NCBI GenBank assembly: GCA_963800325.1
Contig: CAWDAQ010000006.1
Coordinates: 248,001-312,000 of the forward strand
Length of the DNA: 64,000 nucleotides
Direction of reading: 5' to 3'
Source: CAWDAQ01 sp963800325
GTDB lineage: Bacteria > Actinomycetota > Actinomycetes > Actinomycetales > Dermatophilaceae
The notes beneath the pieces were generated by a model. It saw nothing but the letters and a program-made list of their open reading frames with translations. It made no database searches and had not been told where the DNA came from. Positions 53,909-61,826 of this stretch are shown one piece after another (positions within the stretch are counted from its first letter, which is position 1; each line of letters opens with the position of its first letter). A program made the translations under genes and the position numbers.

Positions 53909-55345
53909 TCAGTACTCGGTGGTCTGGCCCTCGCGCCAGGGCCGCTCGAACGGGAGCCGCCAGGTGTAGGGCGCGACGAGCTGGTGGATCTGGTTCGGTC
54001 CCCACGTGCCCGCCCGGTAGGGGCGCACGACCGGGGGGTGCTCCAGCAACGGGGTCGAGATCTCCCACAGCCGCTCGATGCCCCGGGCGGTCGTGAACAG
54101 CGTCCGGTCGCCCTTGGCGGCGTCGAGGATGAGCCGCTCGTAGGCCTCGAGCACCGCACCGGCCCAGTGGCTCTCCTGGACCGAGAACTGCATCGAGAGC
54201 TTGTCGAGCCGCATCCCCGGGCCCGGCCGCTTGCCGTAGAAGGACAGCGACATCTTCGAGCTGTCCGCGAGGTCGAACGTCAGGTGGTCGGGCCCGCGGT
54301 CGCCGACGCCGGAGCCGCTGGGGAACATCGACAGCGGCGGCTCCTTGAACGCGATCGAGATGATGCGGGCGCCCTCGGCCAGCTTCTTGCCGGTGCGCAG
54401 GTAGAACGGCACCCCCGCCCAGCGCCAGTTGTCGATGTGGCACTTCAGCGCGACGAACGTCTCGGTCTCGGACTCGGGGTCCACGCCCTCCTCGTCGCGG
54501 TAGCCGACGTACTGGCCGCGGACGACGTTGCCCGGGTCGATGGGCTCCATCGACCTGAAGACCTTGTTCTTCTCCTCGCTGATCGACTCCGGCTCCAGCG
54601 TCGTGGGCGGCTCCATCGCGGTGAACGCGAGGATCTGGAACAGGTGGGTGACGACCATGTCGCGGTAGGCGCCGGTGCCCTCGTAGAAGTCGGCGCGCTG
54701 CTCCAGCCCGAGGGTCTCGGGCACGTCGATCTGGATGTGGTCGATCTGGCTGCGGTGCCACAGCGGCTCGAAGATCCCGTTGGCGAACCGGAACGCGAGG
54801 ATGTTCTGGGCCGCCTCCTTGCCGAGGAAGTGGTCGATCCGGAAGATCTGCTCCTCGTCGAACACCTCGTGCAGCCGGGCGTTGAGGTTGACCGCGGACT
54901 CGTAGTCGGTGCCGAACGGCTTCTCCATGATGACCCGGCTGTGGGGCACGAGGCCGGCCTCGGCGATCCGGGCGATGACGTCCTCGGCGGCCTTGGGCGG
55001 CACGCTGAGGTAGTGCAGCCGGCGGGAGCCCTCGCCGAGCGCCTCCTCCGCGCGGTCGACCGCGTCCCGCAGCCCTTGCGGTCCCTCCGTGAAGGGGACG
55101 TAGTCGACGCGCTTGGCGAACTCGCCCCAGTCCTCCTGGCTGATCTTGCGGCTGCTGAGCTCGCGGACCGCCCTCTCGATGAGGTCGAGGAACTCGTCAC
55201 GGCTGATCTCGTCGAGGCCGGTGCCGACGACCCGGAGGTCGTCGAGGAGGTGGGTCTGGAACAGGTGGACCATTCCGGGGAGGAGCTTGCGCTTGGCGAG
55301 GTCGCCGGTGGCGCCGACGAGGACGATCGTCACGGGTGCACTCAT
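53909..55345 (-). CDS. zwf: Glucose-6-phosphate dehydrogenase
   Basis: A 478-aa enzyme that oxidises glucose-6-phosphate to 6-phosphogluconolactone. The NADP motif is VLVGATGDLAKRKLLP at residues 8-23. The active-site signature RIDHFLGKEAAQNI carries the catalytic Asp-His. VIMEKPFGTDYESAVNLN is the conserved substrate/cofactor strand. ATG with GGAGAGGG upstream. Usual partners (tal, tkt, opcA) are not adjacent, so it may be a second, stand-alone copy; that cannot be tested here. A palindromic element lies 51 nt upstream of the start codon. Confidence 0.95.
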   Translation of the reverse strand: MSAPVTIVLVGATGDLAKRKLLPGMVHLFQTHLLDDLRVVGTGLDEISRDEFLDLIERAVRELSSRKISQEDWGEFAKRVDYVPFTEGPQGLRDAVDRAEEALGEGSRRLHYLSVPPKAAEDVIARIAEAGLVPHSRVIMEKPFGTDYESAVNLNARLHEVFDEEQIFRIDHFLGKEAAQNILAFRFANGIFEPLWHRSQIDHIQIDVPETLGLEQRADFYEGTGAYRDMVVTHLFQILAFTAMEPPTTLEPESISEEKNKVFRSMEPIDPGNVVRGQYVGYRDEEGVDPESETETFVALKCHIDNWRWAGVPFYLRTGKKLAEGARIISIAFKEPPLSMFPSGSGVGDRGPDHLTFDLADSSKMSLSFYGKRPGPGMRLDKLSMQFSVQESHWAGAVLEAYERLILDAAKGDRTLFTTARGIERLWEISTPLLEHPPVVRPYRAGTWGPNQIHQLVAPYTWRLPFERPWREGQTTEY

Positions 55346-55395
55346 GCGCCCCACCCTCTCCCATCCGCCCCGCCCCGTACACCCCCGCCCCACCT

Positions 55396-55470
55396 CGCAC
55401 TTCGTGCCCGTTCGGCCGGGAAAACCGCTGGTTTCGGGGGTGTTACGCGGCCGAGTGGGCACGAAGTGCG
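55396..55470. repeat. Palindrome, copy 2 of the interspersed element
   Basis: Arms of 23 nt (55396-55418 and 55448-55470) match at 21 of 23 positions around a 29-nt loop. The core CGCACTTCGTGCCC followed by TCGGCCG is the same as in the element at 27378; the left arm here is identical over 23 nt to the reverse complement of that element's right arm. It lies between the efeB stop codon and the zwf start codon, both genes on the minus strand. Loop sequences of the two copies differ. Confidence 0.9.
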
Positions 55471-55477
55471 GGTCTCG

Positions 55478-56818
55478 TCAGGCGGTGAAGAGGGACTGGC
55501 CCCAGTGCTCGCCCGGAGCGGGGCCGGGTGGGCAGGCGAACACCGCCGACCCGTCGTGGACGATGTACTCGTTCATCGCGTCGTTCGCGGCGAGCGCCTG
55601 CTGCATCGGGACGAACTGGGCGTGGGCGTCCCGGCAGAAGGCGATGAAGAACAACCCGGCGTCGAGGTGGCCGACGCCGTCGACCCCGTCGGTGAAGTTG
55701 TAGCCGCGGCGGAGGATCTCGATGCCCCCGAGGTTGCTCCGGTGGGCGAGCCGGACGTGGGCGTCGACGGGGATGGCGGGCTCGCCGTCGGCACCGGTCG
55801 CGTCGAGGTCGAGGGCGTCGAACTCGTGGGACCTGCCCAGCGGGGCGCCCTCCCGCTTCGTCCGCCCGATCGTGTCCTCCTGGTCCTGCAGCGGCGAGCG
55901 GTCCCAGACCTCGATGTGCATCCGGATCCGCCGGGCGACGAGGTAGGAGCCGCCCGCCAGCCACGACGCCCGCCCGGGCACGTCCCCGGGCTGGACCCAC
56001 ACGTGTCGCTCGAGGGCGTCCTCCTCCTCGGCCTTGAGGTTGGCGGTGCCGTCCTTGAAGCCGAACATGTTCCGCGGGGTCTGCTGGGCGCGCGAGGTCG
56101 AGGAGGTCCGGCCGAAGCCGAGCTGGGACCAGCGCACCGACACCGTGCCGAAGCCCATCCGCACGAGGTTGCGGACGGCGTGGACGGCGACCTGCGGGTC
56201 GTCGGCGCAGGCCTGGATGCACAGGTCGCCGCCGCTGCGGGCGGGGTCGAGCTCGTCGCCGCCGAACGGGGGCAGCTCGGCGAGCCCGTCCGGCCGGGCG
56301 CCGGCGAGAGCGAACCGGCCGTCGAACAGGCTCGGGCCGAAGCCGACCGTGACGGTCAGCGACGACGCGGGGAGCCCGAACGCCTCCCCGGTGTCCTCGG
56401 GGACCTGCCACGGTCCGCCCCCGGAGATCCCGCCGGGGTCCGCGGGCTCGCCCCGGCTCATCCGCTCCGCGGCGACCGTCCACCGCCGCAGCAGGTCGAC
56501 GAGCTCGTCCCGGTCGTCGGTGGTGACGTCGAGCGCGACGAAGTGCAGCCGGTCCTGGGCGGGGGTGACGATGCCGGCCTGGTGCTCGCCCCGGAACGGG
56601 ACGACGGAGTCCAGGTGCCCCTGGCCCGCCCCGGGGACCGGGACGCCGGCCCGCCCTGCGGCGTACGCGCCGCCGGCCCCGGCGAGGACGCCCGCGGCGG
56701 CGGCTCCGGCGCCGACCCCGAGGGCGCGCCTGCGGGTGAGGCCGCGCGGACGCGGCGCCGCGTCGGACCGGGCCGGGGTGGACGAACCTGCCTCGGTGCG
56801 CGGCCGGGGCGAGGTCAC
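55478..56818 (-). CDS. efeB: Dye-decolorizing peroxidase EfeB (Tat-exported)
   Basis: A 446-aa heme peroxidase of the EfeUOB iron-uptake system, which takes iron from heme or oxidises Fe(II) outside the membrane. An N-terminal twin-arginine signal (GLTRRRALGVGAGAAAAGVL) directs it through Tat. GFKDGT is the DyP catalytic Asp motif, the proximal heme His lies in HVRLAHRSNLGG, and FIAFCRDAHAQFVPMQQAL is the conserved C-terminal segment. The GTG start overlaps the efeO stop as GTGA. Last gene of efeU-efeO-efeB. Confidence 0.95.
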   Translation of the reverse strand: MTSPRPRTEAGSSTPARSDAAPRPRGLTRRRALGVGAGAAAAGVLAGAGGAYAAGRAGVPVPGAGQGHLDSVVPFRGEHQAGIVTPAQDRLHFVALDVTTDDRDELVDLLRRWTVAAERMSRGEPADPGGISGGGPWQVPEDTGEAFGLPASSLTVTVGFGPSLFDGRFALAGARPDGLAELPPFGGDELDPARSGGDLCIQACADDPQVAVHAVRNLVRMGFGTVSVRWSQLGFGRTSSTSRAQQTPRNMFGFKDGTANLKAEEEDALERHVWVQPGDVPGRASWLAGGSYLVARRIRMHIEVWDRSPLQDQEDTIGRTKREGAPLGRSHEFDALDLDATGADGEPAIPVDAHVRLAHRSNLGGIEILRRGYNFTDGVDGVGHLDAGLFFIAFCRDAHAQFVPMQQALAANDAMNEYIVHDGSAVFACPPGPAPGEHWGQSLFTA

Positions 56819-57990
56819 CGGCTCGCGACGACCCCGGCGACCCGGGCGACCTGCTCGCTGAAGGCGTCGAGGTCGTCCGAGAGCGCCTTCACCTCGTCGG
56901 GGGTGAGGTCGGTGTAGTCGGTGAACGTGCCGTCGGCGCGCTCGTGCTCCTCGAGGGTGGCGCGCAGGTCGGCGGCGGTGGCGTCGATCCGCGTCAGCAG
57001 CTTCGGCGCCCGCTCGCGCAGGGCCGGGCGGAGCCCGTCGAGGGCGGCGACCGAGCCGTCGAAGTTCGCCTCGAAGTCGTGCAGGTCGGTGTGGCTGTAC
57101 CGCTCCTCCTCGCCGGTCACCTTGCCCGTCGCCATCTCGTCGACGAGCGCCTTGGCTCCGTTGGCGAGCTGCAGCGGGGTGTAGTCCAGCTCGGAGGCCT
57201 TGGCGGCGACCGTGCGCACGTCGCTGAGCAGGGCGTCGGCGATCGTGTCCGCCGTCGGCGACAGCCCGCCTCCCCAGAGGTCCTTCTCGAGGCGGTGGTA
57301 GCCGGTGAAGGACATGCCCTCGGCGGTGACGTCGGCCCGGCCATCGATCTTGGGGTCGAGGTCGCCGAAGGACTCGGCGACCGGCTCGATCCGCTCCCAG
57401 GGCTCGCGGGCCTTGGGGTAGAGCCGCTTGGCCCGGGCGACGTCGCCGGCCTTGACGGCGGCGACGAAGGCCTTGGTGCGGGTCACGAGCAGCTCGGACT
57501 GCTCGTCGACGTAGCGGGCGTAGTCCGTCGTCGCCGCGGTCAGGGCGGCGTCGGAGGCCCCCGCGGCGTCCGCGGAGCCGGTGACGGTGAAGTCGCCCCG
57601 GATCCCGTCCCCGGTCATCCCGGGCTTGCACGCGGTGGTGTACGTCCCGGCGTCGGTGAGCTCGACGGTGAGGCTGCGGCTGATCCCGGGGGCGACGTTC
57701 TCGACCTCGCCGAGCACCCGGTCGCCCTTGCCGTAGACGTAGAACTCGGTGACGTCCGAGCCGGTGTTCTCCACCGTGAACGTCACGGGGCCGGCGGTCG
57801 CCGACGTGGTCGACAGGGTGCACGCGTCGTCGGTGGAGGTGACCTGCACCTTCTGTGCGACCCCTGCCGAGGAGGAGGAGTCCCCCGAGGAGGTGCCGGA
57901 GGAGCCGCACGCGCCGAGCGCGAGCGCGGTGGTCAGGGCGAGGGCGGGCACGGCGCCCGGGGCGAGCGCGCGGCGGAACGGGGCGGGCAT
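56815..57990 (-). CDS. efeO: Iron-uptake lipoprotein EfeO (cupredoxin plus M75 domain)
   Basis: A 391-aa lipoprotein, lipobox GAC at about residue 28. Residues about 45-140 are a cupredoxin-like domain (VTFTVENTGSDVTEFYVYG, TTACKPG). The C-terminal half is an M75 imelysin-type domain with the metal motif HRLE in GYHRLEKDLWGGG. EfeO is thought to bind ferrous or ferric iron outside the membrane and hand it to EfeU. It is the complete two-domain form, not the short M75-only form. A 108-nt gap separates it from efeU; its stop overlaps the efeB start. Confidence 0.95.
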   Translation of the reverse strand: MPAPFRRALAPGAVPALALTTALALGACGSSGTSSGDSSSSAGVAQKVQVTSTDDACTLSTTSATAGPVTFTVENTGSDVTEFYVYGKGDRVLGEVENVAPGISRSLTVELTDAGTYTTACKPGMTGDGIRGDFTVTGSADAAGASDAALTAATTDYARYVDEQSELLVTRTKAFVAAVKAGDVARAKRLYPKAREPWERIEPVAESFGDLDPKIDGRADVTAEGMSFTGYHRLEKDLWGGGLSPTADTIADALLSDVRTVAAKASELDYTPLQLANGAKALVDEMATGKVTGEEERYSHTDLHDFEANFDGSVAALDGLRPALRERAPKLLTRIDATAADLRATLEEHERADGTFTDYTDLTPDEVKALSDDLDAFSEQVARVAGVVASR

Positions 57991-58098
57991 GCGGGATTAC
58001 CTCGGTTTCGCTCGGTCGGCCGGGTGCTGGCGGGCGGCCGGGACGGGTGGTCGTGCGGTCGGGTGCCGGCGGCGACCGCCGGCGCGGGGTCGACGGAC

Positions 58099-58950
58099 TC
58101 AGGCGGCGACGTGCTCGGTGCTGCGCCGGTCGGTGGCCCGGGCGGGGGTGCGGACGGGGCGGAGGAAGAGCGGGAGCACGACGGCGACGTACACGGTCCA
58201 GACGACGGCCTGCAGGACGGTCGTCGCGGGCGTGAAGTTGAAGATGCCCTTCAGCAGCGTGGCGTACCACGACGTCGGGGCGATGACCCCGCTGACGTCG
58301 AAGGCGAGGCTGTTCAGGCCGGGCAGGATCGAGGCCTCCTGGAGGTCGTGCACGCCGTAGGCGAGGATCCCCGCGGCGACGACGACGAGGAGGATGCCGG
58401 TGTAGCGGAAGAACTTCGCGAGGTCGAGCCGGACCGAGCCCTTGTACATCAGGTACCCGAGGACGACGGCGCCCGCGATGCCGAGCACCCAGCCGATGAT
58501 CGGCTGGACCGTCCCGCTGCCCGCGCTCTCGGCGGTGGCGTAGAAGAAGACCGCGGTCTCGAGCCCCTCCCGGCCGACGCCGATGAAGCCGACGAGCGCG
58601 ATCGCGAGCGGTCCCATGGCGAGCGCCCGGCCCAGGCGACCCTTGAGCTCGCCGGAGATCGTGCGGGCCGCGCTGCGCATCCAGAACACCATCGCGGTGA
58701 CGAGGCCGACCGCGACGATGCTCGCGCTGCCGCCGATGGCCTCCTGCTGCTCGAACGAGAGCTGGCTGGTCCCGTAGGTGAGGACGGCGCCGAGGACGAC
58801 GGACAGGGCGACGGCGACACCGACCCCGGTCCAGACGTGCTTCTTCGCCCACTCCCGGTTGCTCTTGGTGAGGAACGCCATGAGGATGACGACGACGAGC
58901 GAGGCCTCGAGGCCCTCCCGGAGGCCGATGAGGGCGGTGCTGAGCAGCAT
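58099..58950 (-). CDS. efeU: Ferrous/ferric iron permease EfeU (FTR1 family)
   Basis: A 283-aa membrane permease with about seven helices. Both REXXE iron motifs of the FTR1 family are present: REGLEASL at residues 11-18 and REGLETAVFF near 128. First gene of efeUOB. The ATG at 58950 lies about 33 nt from the iron box upstream, so the box overlaps the promoter and the operon should be repressed when iron is plentiful. Confidence 0.95.
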   Translation of the reverse strand: MLLSTALIGLREGLEASLVVVILMAFLTKSNREWAKKHVWTGVGVAVALSVVLGAVLTYGTSQLSFEQQEAIGGSASIVAVGLVTAMVFWMRSAARTISGELKGRLGRALAMGPLAIALVGFIGVGREGLETAVFFYATAESAGSGTVQPIIGWVLGIAGAVVLGYLMYKGSVRLDLAKFFRYTGILLVVVAAGILAYGVHDLQEASILPGLNSLAFDVSGVIAPTSWYATLLKGIFNFTPATTVLQAVVWTVYVAVVLPLFLRPVRTPARATDRRSTEHVAA

Positions 58951-58982
58951 GCGTGCGAACCGTCTTCCGTGCGGGAACGTGC

Positions 58983-59010
58983 TGAGGTAAGCCTTACCTG
59001 ACCAAGGTAA
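58983..59010. promoter_or_regulatory. Two overlapping DtxR/IdeR-type iron boxes before efeU
   Basis: TGAGGTAAGCCTTACCTGA (58983-59001) fits the 19-bp DtxR/IdeR iron-box consensus, with nearly perfect dyad symmetry. A second inverted repeat, TTACCT-GACCA-AGGTAA (58994-59010), overlaps it. DtxR-family dimers bind such boxes in pairs, so two dimers could sit here. Function is inferred from the consensus and from the iron operon. Confidence 0.8.
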
Positions 59011-59093
59011 ACCTCACCGCACCCGCCACGTCAAGTCCGGTCCACCTGGTGCGCCCGCCGGGGCGGGGGGACGTGCGGCCGGACCGCAGGGGG

Positions 59094-59831
59094 TCACCGG
59101 AGCAGGTCGCGCAGCCGGCGGGCGTTGCGGACCGCGTGCCCCTCGCCGTCGTTGTTGAAGTAGGCGTAGACCTCCCGCCCCTGGCCCTGCCACTCGCGGA
59201 TCCGGGCCGCCCACCAGCGCAGGTCCTCCTCGGGGTAGGAGCCGGCGTAGAGGTGGTGGTGGTCGGGGCCGTGGAGGCGGACGTACACGAACGGCGCCGT
59301 GGCCCGGAGCACGCACGGCAGGCCCGCGCCGGAGACGACGCACGAGGCGGCGCCGCGCTCGGCGAGGAGGTCGAACACGGCGTCGTCCTGCCAGCTCGGG
59401 TGCCGCAGCTCGACCGCGACCCGCAGCCACTCCGGAAGCCGCTCGAGGAAGTACGCGAGCCGGGCGTCGTCGCGCTCCTGGTCCGGGCGCAGCTGGACCA
59501 GCAGCACCGCCCGGCGCCCGCGCAGCTCGTGCCACGACCGGGCGAGCCGGTCCAGCCACGGCTCGGGACGGTAGAGCCGCCGGGCGTGGGTCAGGCCGCG
59601 GGGGGCCTTGACCGACATCTCGAACCCCTCGGGCAGCCGGCGGCGCCAGCCCGCGAACGACGCCTCCCGGGGCCAGCGGTAGAAGCTCGCGTTGAGCTCG
59701 ACGGTGTCGAACTCCTCGACGTACCGGGCCAGCCGGTCGCGGGCGGGCAGGCCGGGCGGGTAGAGCACCCCGTCCCAGTGGTCGTAGGACCACCCGGAGG
59801 TGCCGACGTGGACCGAGCCGGGGCCGCTCAC
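59094..59831 (-). CDS. DUF72 protein
   Basis: A 245-aa TIM-barrel-like protein of the DUF72 family. Visible family motifs are VHVGTSGWSYDHWDGVLYP at the N-terminus, LNASFYRWPRE, FEMSVKAPRGLTHARRL, and VYAYFNNDGEGHAVRNA near the end. Function is unproven; a role in nucleic-acid or cofactor metabolism has been proposed for the family. GTG start 33 nt after the pheA stop codon, so probably co-transcribed with it. Confidence 0.92.
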   Translation of the reverse strand: MSGPGSVHVGTSGWSYDHWDGVLYPPGLPARDRLARYVEEFDTVELNASFYRWPREASFAGWRRRLPEGFEMSVKAPRGLTHARRLYRPEPWLDRLARSWHELRGRRAVLLVQLRPDQERDDARLAYFLERLPEWLRVAVELRHPSWQDDAVFDLLAERGAASCVVSGAGLPCVLRATAPFVYVRLHGPDHHHLYAGSYPEEDLRWWAARIREWQGQGREVYAYFNNDGEGHAVRNARRLRDLLR

Positions 59832-59864
59832 GCCGGCCGCCGCCCCGGACGGCGGACCACCGGG

Positions 59865-60842
59865 CTACGCGTCCGGGTGAAAGTGGTAGTCGAGGACCTG
59901 GCGCTCGTACTCGTCGGCGAGGTTGCCCCGGGTCTCGTCGAGCCAGCCCCACGCCTGCGCGAAGGCCTCGTCGGTCGTCTCCGGGGGCACCCTCGCGACG
60001 ACCCCGTCCGCGCGCGGGTAGGAGCCGAGGAAGCGCACCCCCTGGCAGATCCGGTGCAGCCCCATGAGCGCCGCCCCGATCCGCTCGTCGAGGATGTGCC
60101 CCTCGACGTCGAGGGAGAAGCAGTACCGTCCGAGCTCCTCCTTGGTCGGGCGCGACTCGAGCCGGGTGAGGTTGATTCCCCGGGCGGCGAACTGGTCGAG
60201 GAGGGCGAGCAGGCCGCCGGGGTGGTCGGCGCGCTGGAAGAGCACGACGGTCGTCTTGTCGGCGCCGGTCCGCGCGGGCAGGTCCCCCGGCCGGGAGACC
60301 AGGACGAACCGGGTGACCGCGGACTGCATGTCGCCGATGTCCTCGGCGAGTACCGTCAGGCCGTGGTCCTCCGCCGCGGCGGGCGCGCAGATCGCGGCGT
60401 CGTAGGGGGTCTGGCCCTCGCCGGCCAGGCCCGCGGCGGCGGCCGCCGTCGACAGCGTCGGGACGTACCCGGCCTCGGGCAGGTTCGCGCCGATCCACGT
60501 CCCGACCTGGGCCCAGGCGTGCGAGTGGGTCCCGACGGAGCTGACGTCCTCGAGCCGGGCGCCCTCGCGGGCGGCGAGGACGAACGTGATCGGGACGACG
60601 ACCTCCCCGGTGACGACGAGCGGCTCCCCGCTGGCGAGGGCGTCCAGGGTGGCGCTCACCCCTCCCTCGACCGAGTTCTCGATCGGGACCATCGCGGCGT
60701 CGACCTCGCCGGCGCGCAGCGCGGCGAGGGCGGAGTCGACCGAGCCGTAGGGGCGCTGATCGGCGCCCTTGGCGGGCGGCCAGCTGGCGAGGGCCATCTG
60801 GGTGAACGTGCCGGCCGGCCCGAGGTAGCCGTACGTCGTCAT
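59865..60842 (-). CDS. pheA: Prephenate dehydratase
   Basis: A 325-aa monofunctional enzyme converting prephenate to phenylpyruvate. The dehydratase domain starts YGYLGPAGTFTQMAL, and contains VPIENSVEGGVSATLD and the catalytic MQSAVTRFVLV (Thr-Arg-Phe). The C-terminal ACT domain for phenylalanine feedback has ESRPTKEELGRYCFSLDVEGH, with the ESRP binding motif. About 40 residues follow. ATG with AAAGGA upstream. No chorismate mutase domain is fused. Confidence 0.95.
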   Translation of the reverse strand: MTTYGYLGPAGTFTQMALASWPPAKGADQRPYGSVDSALAALRAGEVDAAMVPIENSVEGGVSATLDALASGEPLVVTGEVVVPITFVLAAREGARLEDVSSVGTHSHAWAQVGTWIGANLPEAGYVPTLSTAAAAAGLAGEGQTPYDAAICAPAAAEDHGLTVLAEDIGDMQSAVTRFVLVSRPGDLPARTGADKTTVVLFQRADHPGGLLALLDQFAARGINLTRLESRPTKEELGRYCFSLDVEGHILDERIGAALMGLHRICQGVRFLGSYPRADGVVARVPPETTDEAFAQAWGWLDETRGNLADEYERQVLDYHFHPDA

Positions 60843-61008
60843 GAGCGGTCCTTTCCGGGCGGAGGGCATGGTGCCCCCCGCGTGGTCCCTGGGGGAGAGG
60901 TCGTGGCCAGCGTCCCGGGGCTGTGCGGGGACCGGGCGCAGCCTCGGCCGGGACGCGGTAGGCATGCTAGGACGGCACCCGTGGCCTCGCCTGCCGGGAA
61001 AATGGGCC

Positions 61009-61052
61009 AAAAAGGTACAAAAGGGATTCTCGGCGGTAAATAGTCACCGAGA
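61009..61052 (-). terminator. Weak candidate intrinsic terminator after the thioesterase
   Basis: On the minus strand, TCTCGG and CCGAGA form a 6-bp stem around a 13-nt loop (61028-61052). Two T-tracts follow downstream (complement of AAAA at 61019-61022 and AAAAA at 61009-61013). The stem is short and the T-tracts are interrupted, so this is tentative. It would end the GT87-thioesterase transcript; pheA (start 60842) lies further along. Confidence 0.35.
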
Positions 61053-61064
61053 TGTCACCGAGAT
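61043..61064. repeat. 11-bp tandem duplication
   Basis: GTCACCGAGAT occurs twice head to tail (61043-61053, 61054-61064), directly before the stop codon of the frameshifted thioesterase. The first copy contributes to the stem of the candidate terminator. Confidence 0.85.
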
Positions 61065-61065
61065 C

Positions 61066-61826
61066 TCAGTCTCCGACCGGCGCGGGAGCCGTTCTCCGGG
61101 GGATCCGGGCGAGCTGGCGGGACTGGGCCACGAGCCGTCCGGTGGCGTCCCAGACCGCCGCGTCCTCCTCGAAGTGGCCACCGGCGACGTGCCGGGTCTC
61201 GTGGCGGACGAGGAGCCACCCCGGCGCCGGGTCGCCCCGGACGTGGGCCGTGAGCTCGACGGTCGGCGCCCACCCGGGCAGCCCGAGGTCGAACGTCACG
61301 GGTGGCAGGGCGTCGAGGGCGAACAGGACCACGAACGGGTCCGGCTCCCGGCCGTCGCCGAGGCGCAGCCACCCCTGGAGCATCCCCCGGCCCGAGGGCC
61401 GGCCGGCGGCGAACCCGGCGCACTCCGGGTCGAGCCGCAGGTCGAGCCGGTCGAGCAGGTCGACGGGGGCGAGCCCGCCGCGGGAACCGGCAGGTCGCCG
61501 TGCCCGTCCCCGTGCGCGTCCCCGTCGGGCTGGCTCAGGCCGGCGCGGAGCACCGAGGACGTGCGGCCCCGGCGGACCGGGGTGACCCCGACCGTGTAGG
61601 GCCCCGGGGTGGCGGCGGTGAGGAACGTCGCGGCGAGCGTCAGCGGGCGGGTGTGGCCGGCGTCGGCGAGCGCGGCGGCGCCGCCGGTGCCCACCGCGGC
61701 GAGCAGCAGCCCGCCGCCCACGCCCGCGCCGATCGTGAACCCACCCGAGAGCCGCCCGGTCCAGCGGCCCTCGGCCGTGGGCGCGAGGGTGACCTCCCGG
61801 TCGAACTCGGACGTGGACGTCGTCAT
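61066..61826 (-). pseudogene. Acyl-CoA thioesterase (TesB-like), frameshifted
   Basis: Two frames together make one thioesterase of about 250 residues. The first begins at the ATG 61826 (overlapping the GT87 stop as ATGA) and runs through LSGGFTIGAGVGGGLLLAAV, then SSVLRAGLSQ. The second frame takes up GLAPVDLLDRLDLRLDPE, LQGWLRLGDGREPDPFVVLF and SRQLARIPRR to the stop at 61066. The switch lies near 61485-61495. A low-complexity GACGGGGACG-type stretch just before it (61500-61530) could favour slippage. No single frame covers both hotdog halves, so the product should be truncated unless a sequencing error is to blame. Normal role: acyl-CoA hydrolysis. Confidence 0.75.
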
